DNA of 64,000 bases from Harmothoe impar (taxonomy: Eukaryota > Annelida > Polychaeta > Phyllodocida > Polynoidae). The stretch spans positions 81,864,610 through 81,928,609 of the forward strand of contig OX381707.1 in the NCBI GenBank assembly GCA_947462335.1, read 5' to 3'. Positions 9,623 to 19,370 of this stretch are shown here, piece after piece. Position 1 is the stretch's first letter. Each line of letters begins with the position of its first letter. Position numbers and translations under genes: made by a program. The notes under the pieces were generated by a model. The model searched no databases and had not been told where the DNA came from. It saw only the letters and a program-made list of their open reading frames with translations.

Positions 9623-11250
9623 TCAGTGCTAGGAGACCTTGTTTTTGACTGGGAGTAATAATAGGCATACCAGAAGATGGGCAATGCTTGGTTTAAAAAA
9701 ACGTTTTAAAAAGTTTGTGGTATCCATGGTAACCAAGGGGTCATGCTTGGAGGTCAAACTCAAGGTCACAGGTCGGTGGGGCACTTGAAAAATTGATCAT
9801 GTTTAGACTGCTTTTTCCATGGCAATTACCGCAAAATCTGATTTGACTCCGATATTGACTGACATTTTAAATAGGCCTAAGCTTTTTGTTATTAAGGCGT
9901 CATCTATGCAGGCCATCAAATATTGAACCACATTTGGAGCCACTTGAAAGTGAAAAAGAGGAAAATATTAGAGCATTACTGTGCCAATTAGTACAGTGAC
10001 AGCACAACATTGAATTGGTTACTTTTTTTAGTCTACCAGCAGCTCCGCTGCCGGCGATAGTGGCGCGGGAAATTCGTGCAGACAGCGTTTGTCTGATTTA
10101 GTACACTGCACTCTGGGAATGCCTCAGCCTCTGTAGTGTTGTGAAAAATCATTCTCCTAGCAGATGTTTGGTCTCTTGTTTTCTACAGTTGAAGACAGAG
10201 TGAGCAGACGAAATGCATTCTTGGGTACGCTCCCGATTTCCCTGTTGTTGTTTAATAAGAAGCACTGAATTGGGTGGGCTTGGGTCAATAATCGCTTTGA
10301 TTCAATGGTCGCAACCTTGACTTCATGACAATCTATGTGATATCATGCATCTGAATAGGCCCTAGGCCTAGTTTCATATGATTACTGTTCCTGGTCATAA
10401 ATCTTGAACGTCCATATTCTTATCTTACTGATATAGAGTCTGAGACCCGGGAACAAATAAAACAATTGTGATTTTCTAATGAAGTTACTCACTTAGGCCT
10501 ACTGTAGGCCTAATGAATAGACAAAGACGGTAGGCCTAATAATAAGAACACACACCAGTGTGCTGAAAACCCGGGGCTTATTAAAGTTCAAGTTCAAGTT
10601 CACAATTTTTTATATTTTTTCCTAGAGTAGCGTAGATCTACATCAACTAATACAGCTGGTCTCCCTGCATAACCACTCTAGGGAGGAGAGTGTAAAGATA
10701 GGCCTATGACCTTTATCTATATTGTCGCACTGTCATGAACATGAATAGGATAATATTATTTCTTTACACTCATCTTAAAAGCTACAAGCGTTTATTGATT
10801 TGATAGCACCTCTTCGTTCTACACAGTGATTGACTTAGATCTACACGTTCAAAGTAAGTTTCTTTTTGCAACAAATGCAAACGGTTTTGTCCACTAGGCC
10901 TACAGCCACATTAGAATAGCCTACATGCGATTCAAGTGAATTAAAAGAGTGCCCGGGCAAAAAGCCGGGGTAAGGTCAAAAGACAAAGCGGCGCCTGGCC
11001 GACGACGTAGTTGAGGCATACCTAGATCCCGGACCTAGATCTACAAGTACCCGGAAAAGCTGCATTATTAACACACATAGTCTAGTTTATAGGCCTAATT
11101 ATTATATTAAAACACCTACCTGCTCATGTCAGTCATGATTATCAGGCATCATTGACAATCCCGTACAAAAACATTCCTGTTAACATCTTGAGATATCGTT
11201 TAATAGCCGTAACGGGAATTCTGCACTGAAGTCGTCCGAAAAGCAATCGT
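9623..11250. other. Intergenic, no gene recognised
   Basis: A-T rich DNA with scattered TAGGCCTA-type motifs. No conserved ORF, tRNA or clear repeat apart from the inverted LTR-end-like match near 10553-10573. Confidence 0.5.
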
Positions 11251-11252
11251 TG

Positions 11253-11390
11253 TGACGTCACGAGACGTTGTGACGTCACGGAACGTTGTGACGTCACAGG
11301 GGCGGATTTCGTGACGCACTTCTAAGAGAGTCAGACTGCAGCATCTCCATGACAACAGCTATTTATGAGTGCACGTCATGGTTGACGTCA
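11253..11390. promoter_or_regulatory. Cluster of four palindromic TGACGTCA (CRE-type) sites
   Basis: TGACGTCA occurs at 11253-11260, 11271-11278 and 11289-11296, an exact 18-bp period inside a GTTGTGACGTCACG repeat, and again at 11383-11390. This is the CREB/ATF full site. No gene start is recognised beside it, so it may be an enhancer, a small minisatellite or a remnant element. Confidence 0.45.
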
Positions 11391-11486
11391 CTACATTTAG
11401 TTACCTCCTTATTTACTTTCGGTCGGCGATCGCCTGGCACATGGTGATCTCTGCAGTTGTCAAAGTCAAATATTTTCCCACCATAA

Positions 11487-11655
11487 AGCCCAAAATCCAC
11501 GGCGGCAGAAAGCTGCGTTAAAATGGTTTCGCGGCCCTGCCGCGCCGATTTCGCCCCTGTAACGCCGTGGACTTTGGCGGCACAGCCGCGAAAAAGGCGC
11601 GACAGGGCCGCGAAACCATTTTAACGCAGCTTCCTGCCGCCGTGGATTTTGGGCT
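11487..11655. mobile_element. MITE, about 60-bp TIRs, TAA target duplication
   Basis: It starts AGCCCAAAATCCACGGCGGC and ends with the reverse complement; the arms continue with very few mismatches through a TTTCGCGGCCCTG segment. TAA flanks both ends (11484-11486, 11656-11658). A 3-bp TWA duplication is the habit of PIF/Harbinger elements; the family call is inference. Confidence 0.75.
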
Positions 11656-12176
11656 TAACTGTCTTCTTATAAATTGATTTCTCATCTTCCTTCATGCTGA
11701 GCACTTCACTTTCTACTTTCTAATATTCTCTGTGAATATTGCAATGGAGGTATAACATTATCTCAGCATATAAACTACTTTTATTTCATAACATCCATCA
11801 TGCAAACATCCACGAAACGGTATGTAACACAGCACGGCCATCTGCGTAGGTAGGCCTGCCTAGGTCATAAAGACGCCCGTACCTCGGCAGCAAAGTTCCC
11901 GCGCCCAAACTGGGGCGACAGTGGTGTATAACGTTCAGTATCCCGGCGACGAAGTCGCTGGTTATAACTAACGAGGGATGTTAAATCATAAAAGTATAGT
12001 AGCATTGCTTCCCTATAGTTTCATGGTTAAATCAATGGTACTTCATAGAAGTATTACCGGTAGTACGGTAGGCCTGCCGCCTAGGCTACGGACCCGGGCC
12101 TACGCCACGGAGCGGTGACAGTGCCGGAAGTGCACTACTATCCACTACTAGGCCCTAGACCATTGTTGCTGAAAGT

Positions 12177-12853
12177 ATGGGGGGGGGGGGGGTGGACCCC
12201 TAAAATCGACAGGGCGACATAGCTGTTTCTTAAATAAAATCATGGTGACATGGGGCTTAGTGACAAACGACAGGAGAAATTAAAAGATAGTGACAAGGGA
12301 CATGGGCATTTCTTAAAAATCGACAGGGGACATGGCCCGGGAGGGCCACTCCCTATCTTTTCTATAGTCACTATGTGCGAACATCACCCTTAAATTGGTA
12401 CCCTTATCAAGGGGCGAAACTTTTAAAAAGCATACCCTTTTCAAGGTAAACTTACCAGAAAAACGGACCCTAATCATGAATGACCCTGAAAAATATACCC
12501 TAATCACAGGGTGACCCTGAGAAAATATCTGAATCAAGGGTGCCCAAGAAATATTGTAGAAAAATAAAGTAAAAAATACCTTTTAAAAAGCCATGAGGGT
12601 CTGAAAATGTACCCCTTTCTCCCCAAATTTGCTTAAAAAGCACCGCTTATCAAGGACCCTCGCGGGTCCGTGCCTAGGGCCCAAAAAGATACCCTTTCCC
12701 TTGGAATTGTGTTCACACATAGTCATTAATACTGAAGGAGTGGCCCTCCCGGGGGACATGGGCATTTCTTAAAATCGACAGGAGGAATAGAAAGATAGTG
12801 ACAAGGGACATGAGCATTTATTAAGGCGACATGGGGACCCCCCCCCCCCCCAT
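12177..12853. repeat. GACATGG-rich repeat, interrupted by a nested MITE
   Basis: The outer parts (12177-12338 and 12751-12853) have degenerate GACATGG/AAATCGACAGGG repeats bounded by long poly(G) and poly(C) runs. An inverted relative lies at 14050-14245 and a third copy at about 51700-52110. The nested insert splits GGGGACATGG from its continuation. Confidence 0.55.
12339..12750. mobile_element. MITE nested in the GACATGG repeat
   Basis: Terminal inverted repeats start GGGAGGGCCACTCC and extend imperfectly to a CTATGTG-GAACA segment. The interior has degenerate 27-30-bp repeats of ACCCTAATCA...TGACCCTGA. No ORF of note. Confidence 0.6.
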
Positions 12854-12939
12854 CTAGATCTCCAAAGTAGGGGGTTTAAATAGCCCAGAGCCTTTAGCGA
12901 GCCCACTGAGGATCACTGACCATGTAGATCTAAACTGTA

Positions 12940-13865
12940 CCCAGCTAGCAAGGATACATTGGGCCAACGTTGGCAATGGTCGGCACCGTCGCAGGCAATA
13001 CCGGTATTTCAACATTGTGCCAACGTTGGTGCAACATTGGCAAATCTATGTTGGACCAATGTTAAAAATACTCCCAATGATCTTCCAACGTTGGTACGAC
13101 ATCAGATAACCCATGTTGTGCCAACGTTAGCAAATCAATGTTGGCCCAACGTTGAATATACTCTCCAACGTATTTCCAACGTCCACCAGAGGGCATGGAA
13201 GGTTGTATGGAGAGATATTAACCACCCACCCCATTATTTGACCCCATAATGGGGTACTAATAGGACCCTCCTGGGCTGTATAATGTTTAAGCAAGAAGTA
13301 TAGCATTCATAAACTACAAAATGTTTAACTACCAAAATTCCAATTGAGATACCATAATCCTAGCAATATTTATATGAGGACACCATTTTGTGGGCAATGG
13401 CAAGCAGATAAGATAATGGTTGAAACCCTTTTTTGTATCACTTCTTGGCCCCTTGGACTAGGATTAAGGTGAAATAAAATGCAAATAGAGAATGAGTCTC
13501 TAAAAAGATGATCACATTTGAAGCTGGGTAAATATATACATATAACATGTTGGCACAATATTGGGCCAACATCACCAATAAATGTTAGAAAATAAATGTT
13601 GGAATAATGTCATTTTTAGGCTCTAAATATCGTCGGCTTGACGTTGGTACAACGTCATAAGACGTTGGCACAATGTTAAAAATCTGACGTTGGGCCAACG
13701 TCGTAATGTTGGGCCAACGTTGGGCCAACGTCATTTCTTTGCGACATCATGGCGACGTTCTGATGGACGGACAAATGAACGTTGGCCCAATGTCAGAATC
13801 TGACGTCATACCAACATTGACTACTGTTGGCCCAACGTTGGCCCAACGTATCTTTGCTGACTGGG
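12940..13865. mobile_element. MITE with CCAACGTTGG minisatellite ends and TA duplication
   Basis: The ends are CCCAGCTAGCAAGGATAC and the inverse of CCCAGTCAGCAAAGATAC, flanked by TA (12938-12939, 13866-13867). Next to each end are degenerate repeats of the palindrome CCAACGTTGG. The central 300 bp is non-repetitive. TA duplication suggests Tc1/mariner-type mobilisation, by inference. Confidence 0.7.
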
Positions 13866-14049
13866 TACGATTCCAACGAGCCTAATATCAAGTCTTTAGT
13901 CCAGTTATTGGTGGATATAGGTCCGTTTAAAGGTCTAAAATGTGGCCAAATTTGGGAAGATACCAGCAATGCCATTATTAGGAATCAATCATCAAATGAG
14001 ATTTTTGTACGGTACAATCATACTGTAGCTTACTGTAGTGATGGGGGTA

Positions 14050-14245
14050 TAGATGGGGGGGTCCCCATGTCGCATGTCGATTTTATCAAATAGCCATGTC
14101 GCATGTCAATGTCGCTTATTAATCCCCATGTCCCTTGTCGATTTTAAGAATTACTCATGTCCCCTGTCACTATCTTTTCAAACCTCATGTCGCATGTCAC
14201 TAAGCTCCATGTCGCCATGTCGAATTTAGCCATCTACCCCCATAG
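14050..14245. repeat. GACATGG-rich repeat, inverted copy
   Basis: On the minus strand it matches the 12177-12338 segment closely, including the GGAGCTTAGTGACAT, AAAAGATAGTGACA and TTCTTAAAATCGACA stretches. Confidence 0.55.
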
Positions 14246-14257
14246 AGATTTCTCTGC

Positions 14258-14487
14258 TGGATGGTGTTTCTCCACAAATATACGGACGTCCGTAAATTTG
14301 CGGACGTCCGTAAATACACTCTCCATATATTTAAGGAGCTCCGCAAATATAGGCTTATATGTCTTTTTGGCACTTAAGCATACAGATACGGACCTCCGTA
14401 TATATTTGCGGACATCCGTATATATTTGCGGAGCTCAATCAATATATTTGCAGACGTCTGCAAATTTGTAGAGAAACAGCACCCTGG
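14258..14487. mobile_element. MITE with GGACGTCCGTAAAT-type palindromic repeats
   Basis: Short inverted ends carry GTGTTTCTC (left) and its inverse. Between them are repeats of the palindromes CGGACGTCCG and GGAGCTCC joined by ATATATTTG spacers. No coding potential. Confidence 0.55.
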
Positions 14488-14497
14488 TAGGGTAAGG

Positions 14498-14824
14498 GAG
14501 TGTTCATTTATTAGTTACGGGGGTTGGGGGAGTGGTGGGTTTGGGGGGGGGGGGGTTGGCGTAAAAATTTCTGACCCTCCTGAGGTGAGGGCGTAAACAT
14601 TCTGGCCTCTCTTGAGGGGGGGGGCGTAAAAATGTAAGGCCCTTTTTAGTTAAAAAACCCGCGCGTTACTACAGTTCAAAGGGGGGGTTAAAATTTTATG
14701 CCACCTTCTGGAAGGGGGGCACACATAACGTTCCACGCGCTCTCGAGGGGGGCAGCTTAAAAAATGTTCTTGCCTCCCCGCGAAAACTCACCACCCCCGC
14801 CCTGTAATTAATAAATGAACACTC
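14498..14824. mobile_element. MITE, GAGTGTTCATTTATTA inverted ends
   Basis: The ends pair as GAGTGTTCATTTATTA, then an A/G variation, TTAC and a G-rich run. The interior is runs of G and CCTC-type repeats. No target duplication could be fixed. Confidence 0.6.
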
Positions 14825-15147
14825 TCTAAGTAGGGGTAAAACACCGGTGGTCAAAATTGGACCAGCTCCTAAATTGGACCATCCTTGTTTCCCTTTACGG
14901 TAAATGTGTGCAATATCACGCATGTGGTAATATCACACACACACCGTAAAAGGCACATTTTTCAACAACAAAATAATAATCTTTCAGTCAGCCACATTAT
15001 ATCTCTGGGACTGCAGGCATGCATGGAAGGGGGGAGGGATGAAGGGAGCCCCAGTGTCAAGCATAGATGCAGAGAGAGGGTTTCTCGGGGTACATCTAAC
15101 ATGGCTGAAAGGAGGGTTTAATATACTGGTGGCCGTGGCTCCAAAAA

Positions 15148-15338
15148 CAGACCGCTCTCAATTGACAATTTAAGCCAATAAAGTGGGTGCAACCACTGAC
15201 ATAAGTAGTTGTCAGTAGTGCCAGACCTTGCCACTAGGTGCCTCCACCTACTCCCACTCTCCCCTTTAAACCAACCACTGCTGCTCCAACATGCCACAAA
15301 CGAATAGTTGCTGGAAACCCTACAGAATATAACACATT
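15148..15338 (+). repeat. Partial U4-array unit at the upstream edge of block B (spacer/promoter part only)
   Basis: It matches the U4 unit from CAGACC...CTCTCAATTG to AACACATT with several substitutions, more than any other unit, as expected for an unhomogenised array edge. It stops 164 bp before a U4 gene would start and joins copy B of the retrotransposon. Confidence 0.85.
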
Positions 15339-15342
15339 ACAC

Positions 15343-17964
15343 TAGTTACTTTCTGCGTAGGGAAGTGACTAGGGGGAGAGATAAAGTTATCCAAAGTTTA
15401 GTTGTTGACAATGTCCCTATTGAGGGTCAGGAGGAGATTCAAGACGCCTGTAGAGAGTTCTACAAAGGTCTTTTTTCCTCTGAACCTATAGATTTAGATG
15501 TTGTTGATGAATTCACTTCTAACCTACCTTTTCTAGCAGTGGAGGACAAGCTTTATTGCGAAGGCCCCCTTACAGCTGCCGAGTGTCTCGAGGCCCTGAA
15601 GGGTATGAAGGATGGCAAGACTCCGGGCATAGATGGTTTGCCAAAGGAGTTCTATGTCCATTTTTTCCCCCTTTTTGGTAAAGATTTTGTACAAATCATG
15701 AACAATGCCTTTGACCAAGGTTTACTATGTCCATCCCAGAGAAAAGGGGTTGTAACTTTGATCTGTAAAGACCCCAACAGAAAGGAACTCCTTACCTGTT
15801 GGAGACCTATTACTCTTTTGACAGTGGATTATAAGATAATTTCTAAATCCTTAACTAATAGACTTTCTAAAGTCATTTCCTCCTTGGTTGGACAGGAGCG
15901 GACCTGCGCAGTTCCAGGAAGGTCTATAACAGATCATCTGCACCTAATTCGATCGCTTTTTGACTACGTCCAGATGAAGGATGTCCCATGTGGCATCCTG
16001 AGTCTGGATCAAGCCAAGGCTTTCGACCGAGTGTCGCACCAGTATATGTTTCTGTGCTTACAAAAATATGGTTTTGGTCCAGATTTTATATCCTGGGTCA
16101 AACTATTATATAATGATATTGTCTCATCTGTACAGGTGAATGGATTCCTGTCTGAACCGTTTAAGGTGGACAGGTCAGTCCGACAGGGATGTGGTCTTTC
16201 CCCTTTGCTATATGTCCTATGTATTGAACCTCTAACCAGGATGCTTTGTCTATCCCCCCATATACAGGGAGCAAACGTCCCAGGGTTCGAGGGCGAACTA
16301 AAGGTTATCCAGTATGCGGATGACACCTCTATTATCATCCGGAACGAGGCTTCGGTACGGACCGTTCTGGACATTTCTAATAAATTCAGAAAAGCCTCTG
16401 GGGCTAAACTAAACAAGGAAAAATGTAAAGGAATGTGGTTTGGGAGGTGGGCTTCCAAACGTAATTATGTCTTTGGGATGAATTTTACTTATGATAGTTT
16501 GAAAATGTTGGGGGTTTATTTCTCCAGAAATGTAGAAGAATTGTCTAATATAAACTGGAACCCAATCACAGTAAAATTTGAGAATGTACTCGATTATTGG
16601 TTATGTAGAAAGACCTCTTTTAGAGGTAGAGCCCTTCTGGCCAATATTTTTGCCTGTTCTAAGCTGTGGTATGTCGGGAAGGTTCTACAGCTAGACAGGA
16701 AGCATCTGAAAATGTTTGATTCAAGAATGTATACTTTCATATGGAAAGGTCAAGATCGAGTAAGGAGAACGGTGATGGTCTCCGACCTTATGGAAGGAGG
16801 CCAGAAAGTTGTCCATATTCCAACTAAATTGAAAGCCTTTCGCATTATGCATGTTATTGATCTTCTTTACAAAGATGTCCAGAACTACTGGACCTATTTT
16901 GCTGTTTACTTCATAGGGTTCCATTTAAGGAAGTGGAAAGAGGAGCTGGGGAGGAATTCAATTCCTCACTGCGACTCTATTCCCCCCTTTTATAGGGAAT
17001 GCCTAACAGACTTTAAGAGTTTCTGTGAGGACAATCCAGAGATAGATTTAAAGATAATGTCTTCCAAAAAGGTTTATTCTATATTGTTACCCGATGTACA
17101 AGAGAAGGCGCAAGTTTCTCTAAAACATGAAAATGCTCATTTAGATTTCCAGCTGGTATGGAAGAATACCTTCCACCCCTTTTTGTGCCCCCTTTTAAAG
17201 GACTTCAACTGGAGGGTGTGTCATAGTATTCTGCCAGTAAGGAGTCTTTTGCATAAGCAGAACGTTTTTACAACACCCACAGAAAAATGTCCCCTCTGTG
17301 AAACTGGAGTAGAGGATATTTTCCATCTGTTTTTAATATGTCCCTTCACAAAGCCTGTTCTGGCAATCATAGAAAACATTATAAAGGACATGACAGGTTC
17401 TACTATTATCCTAGACAGGAATGCCCTTTTTTTCAACTTGCTCCCAAAAGAGTGTAGCAAGTTTATCCCCCTTTGTCTGTTAATTATATCTTTGTTTAAA
17501 CATAATGTTTGGACTATTAGATGTAAAGTCGAAAAAGAGAGAAAAGTTTTCAATTCTAATAGTTTACTAGAAATGTTGTTAGCAGACCTGAAGTTTAGGT
17601 TTCAGGTCGATCTTAAAAGATTAAAAAGCCCCCAGTTTAAAAAGATGTGGCTCTGTAACGGAGCTCTGTGTACCCTCTCCAACGAAAGCTGGAGCTTCAA
17701 CTACTGAATAAAAACCTGTATATACATAACCTGTACCATGTTTTTAGTTTACAGCAAGGGCCGGTTACCCGAAAGGGGCTGGAACCCGGAAACCATTGAA
17801 ACGATTGCCATGGGGAAGGGCAGTAGAGTGGCAGAGCTCCTCATTGCGAGGGCCTGAACCCGAAAATGATGAATGATTGTAAATAAAAATATAAATATGT
17901 TCGGGAAATGGGAAAGGAGGGGAAAAGAGGGACTAAGTCCCCAAAAAAAAAAAAAAAAAAAAAA
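15343..17964 (+). mobile_element. U4-targeted retrotransposon, copy B (5'-truncated)
   Basis: It carries the 3' 2.6 kb of the family: ORF2 from codon 368 on, the conserved 3' UTR and 22 A residues (17943-17964), then U4 nt 26. The 5' junction is not at the U4 target base but in the spacer 190 bp upstream, with about four extra bases (15339-15342). This indicates a truncated insertion with an upstream target deletion, or a later deletion. It is more diverged than copies A and C. Confidence 0.9.
15344..17707 (+). pseudogene. Retrotransposon ORF2, 5'-truncated (RT to C-terminus, copy B)
   Basis: It encodes the equivalent of residues 368-1154 of copy A: the whole RT with SLDQAKAFD and YADD, and the C-terminal CCHC (CPLCETGVEDIFHLFLIC). 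It lacks the endonuclease. The frame is still open, but there is no native start, only spacer sequence fused in frame upstream. Substitutions such as HGIL to HSIL and KQDVLTTRTDK to KQNVFTTPTEK mark it as an older or distinct lineage. Confidence 0.9.
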
Positions 17965-18084
17965 GCCAATGAGGTCCATCCGAGGCGCGGTTATTGCTAG
18001 TTGAAAACTATACCCAATACCCCGCGGTGTCGTCCTGAAATATGGATCGGCACACGCAATTTCTGACATCTCCTAAGGGAGATG
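17965..18084 (+). pseudogene. U4 snRNA 3' fragment (nt 26-145) after copy B
   Basis: Starts GCCAATGAGG directly at the poly(A) end, the same base as after copies A and C. Confidence 0.92.
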
Positions 18085-18558
18085 ACAATTAAACAAAGAT
18101 AACACTTTCTCTTCTCCCTATGCTCAACAGTGTTGGTCCCCCCACCACCCTTCAATGTGTTGATTTCCGCCATTTTGTTTCGTGATGTCACACTGTCAAA
18201 TACAGACCACTCTCAATTGACAATTTAAGCCAATAAAGTGGGTGCAACCACTGACATAAGCAGTTGTCAGTAGTGCCAGACCTTGCCACTAGGTGCCTCC
18301 ACCTACTCCCACTCTCCCCTTTAAACCAACCTCTGCCACTCCAAAATGCCACAAACGAATAGTTGCTGGAAACCCTACAGAATATAACACATTCAATAAT
18401 GTGTAACAATATTTCTGCCTCCACTTTGACTCAACATTTCACCCATTAGGTGCCAACAAGAAACGTTTTAGGTGACATGATTAACTCTGCCGGTGCTAGG
18501 ACACCTTTCCCCTGTAATTTGACTAAGCATATATCAAGCCAGTTCACCTTCGCTCGGT

Positions 18559-18703
18559 AGCTTTGCGCAGTGGCAATACCGTAGCCAATGAGGTCCATCC
18601 GAGGCGCGGTTATTGCTAGTTGAAAACTATACCCAATACCCCGCGGTGTCGTCCTGAAATATGGATCGGCACACGCAATTTCTGACATCTCCTAAGGGAG
18701 ATG
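18559..18703 (+). ncRNA. RNU4: U4 snRNA, block B intact copy
   Basis: Complete, identical in type to block A copies (T at nt 102), with its own PSE-like and 3'-box-like sequences. Confidence 0.92.
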
Positions 18704-19177
18704 ACAATTAAACAAAGATAACACTTTCTCTTCTCCCTATGCTCAACAGTGTTGGTCCCCCCACCACCCTTCAATGTGTTGATTTCCGCCATTTTGTTTC
18801 GTGATGTCACACTGTCAAATACAGACCACTCTCAATTGACAATTTAAGCCAATAAAGTGGGTGCAACCACTGACATAAGCAGTTGTCAGTAGTGCCAGAC
18901 CTTGCCACTAGGTGCCTCCACCTACTCCCACTCTCCCCTTTAAACCAACCTCTGCCACTCCAAAATGCCACAAACGAATAGTTGCTGGAAACCCTACAGA
19001 ATATAACACATTCAATAATGTGTAACAATATTTCTGCCTCCACTTTGACTCAACATTTCACCCATTAGGTGCCAACAAGAAACGTTTTAGGTGACATGAT
19101 TAACTCTGCCGGTGCTAGGACACCTTTCCCCTGTAATTTGACTAAGCATATATCAAGCCAGTTCACCTTCGCTCGGT

Positions 19178-19206
19178 AGCTTTGCGCAGTGGCAATACCG
19201 TAGCCA
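19178..19206 (+). pseudogene. U4 snRNA 5' fragment (nt 1-29), split by copy C
   Basis: AGCTTTGCGC...CCGTAGCCA is followed directly by retrotransposon 5' UTR. With 24694-24813 it makes one U4 gene interrupted by a 5.5-kb insertion. Confidence 0.92.
19203..19206 (+). repeat. Target-site duplication GCCA (left copy)
   Basis: GCCA ends the U4 5' fragment and also begins the U4 3' fragment after the poly(A) tail (24694-24697). A 4-bp duplication is the simplest reading. GCCA could instead be element sequence with blunt insertion. Confidence 0.7.
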
Positions 19207-19214
19207 CTGCCACT

Positions 19215-19370
19215 CCTTAAGCACACTTGTAGCGTCTCTTGCACGCTGCCACTGTGTTGTATTAAGGACAGCAACGGATGCTGTACGGTCATCCTTAAGC
19301 ACACTTTCAGTGTCTCTTGCACACTGCCACTGTGTTTCATTAAGGACAGTGCCGGATGTCTTCCGAGACT
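19215..19370 (+). repeat. Two 78-bp tandem repeats in the 5' UTR of copy C
   Basis: CCTTAAGCACACTT starts at 19215 and again at 19293. Both repeats run through CACTGTGTT and ATTAAGGACAG to CGGATG. The second overlaps the ORF1 start codon region. Tandem 5' UTR monomers often act as promoter units in L1-like elements. Confidence 0.8.

Larger units (their letters stand above)
17965..19206 (+). repeat. U4 snRNA tandem array, block B (619-bp units)
   Basis: Two units lie between copies B and C. Block B has its own variant signature (CCCTTCAATG and GTCACACTG). It starts at the copy B poly(A) and is broken at U4 nt 29 by the 5' end of copy C. Confidence 0.94.

Noticed and set aside
15308..15343. 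Upstream extension of the copy B ORF2 frame into spacer
   Set aside because: The extension is U4-array spacer read in frame by chance; it starts at TTG, not ATG.
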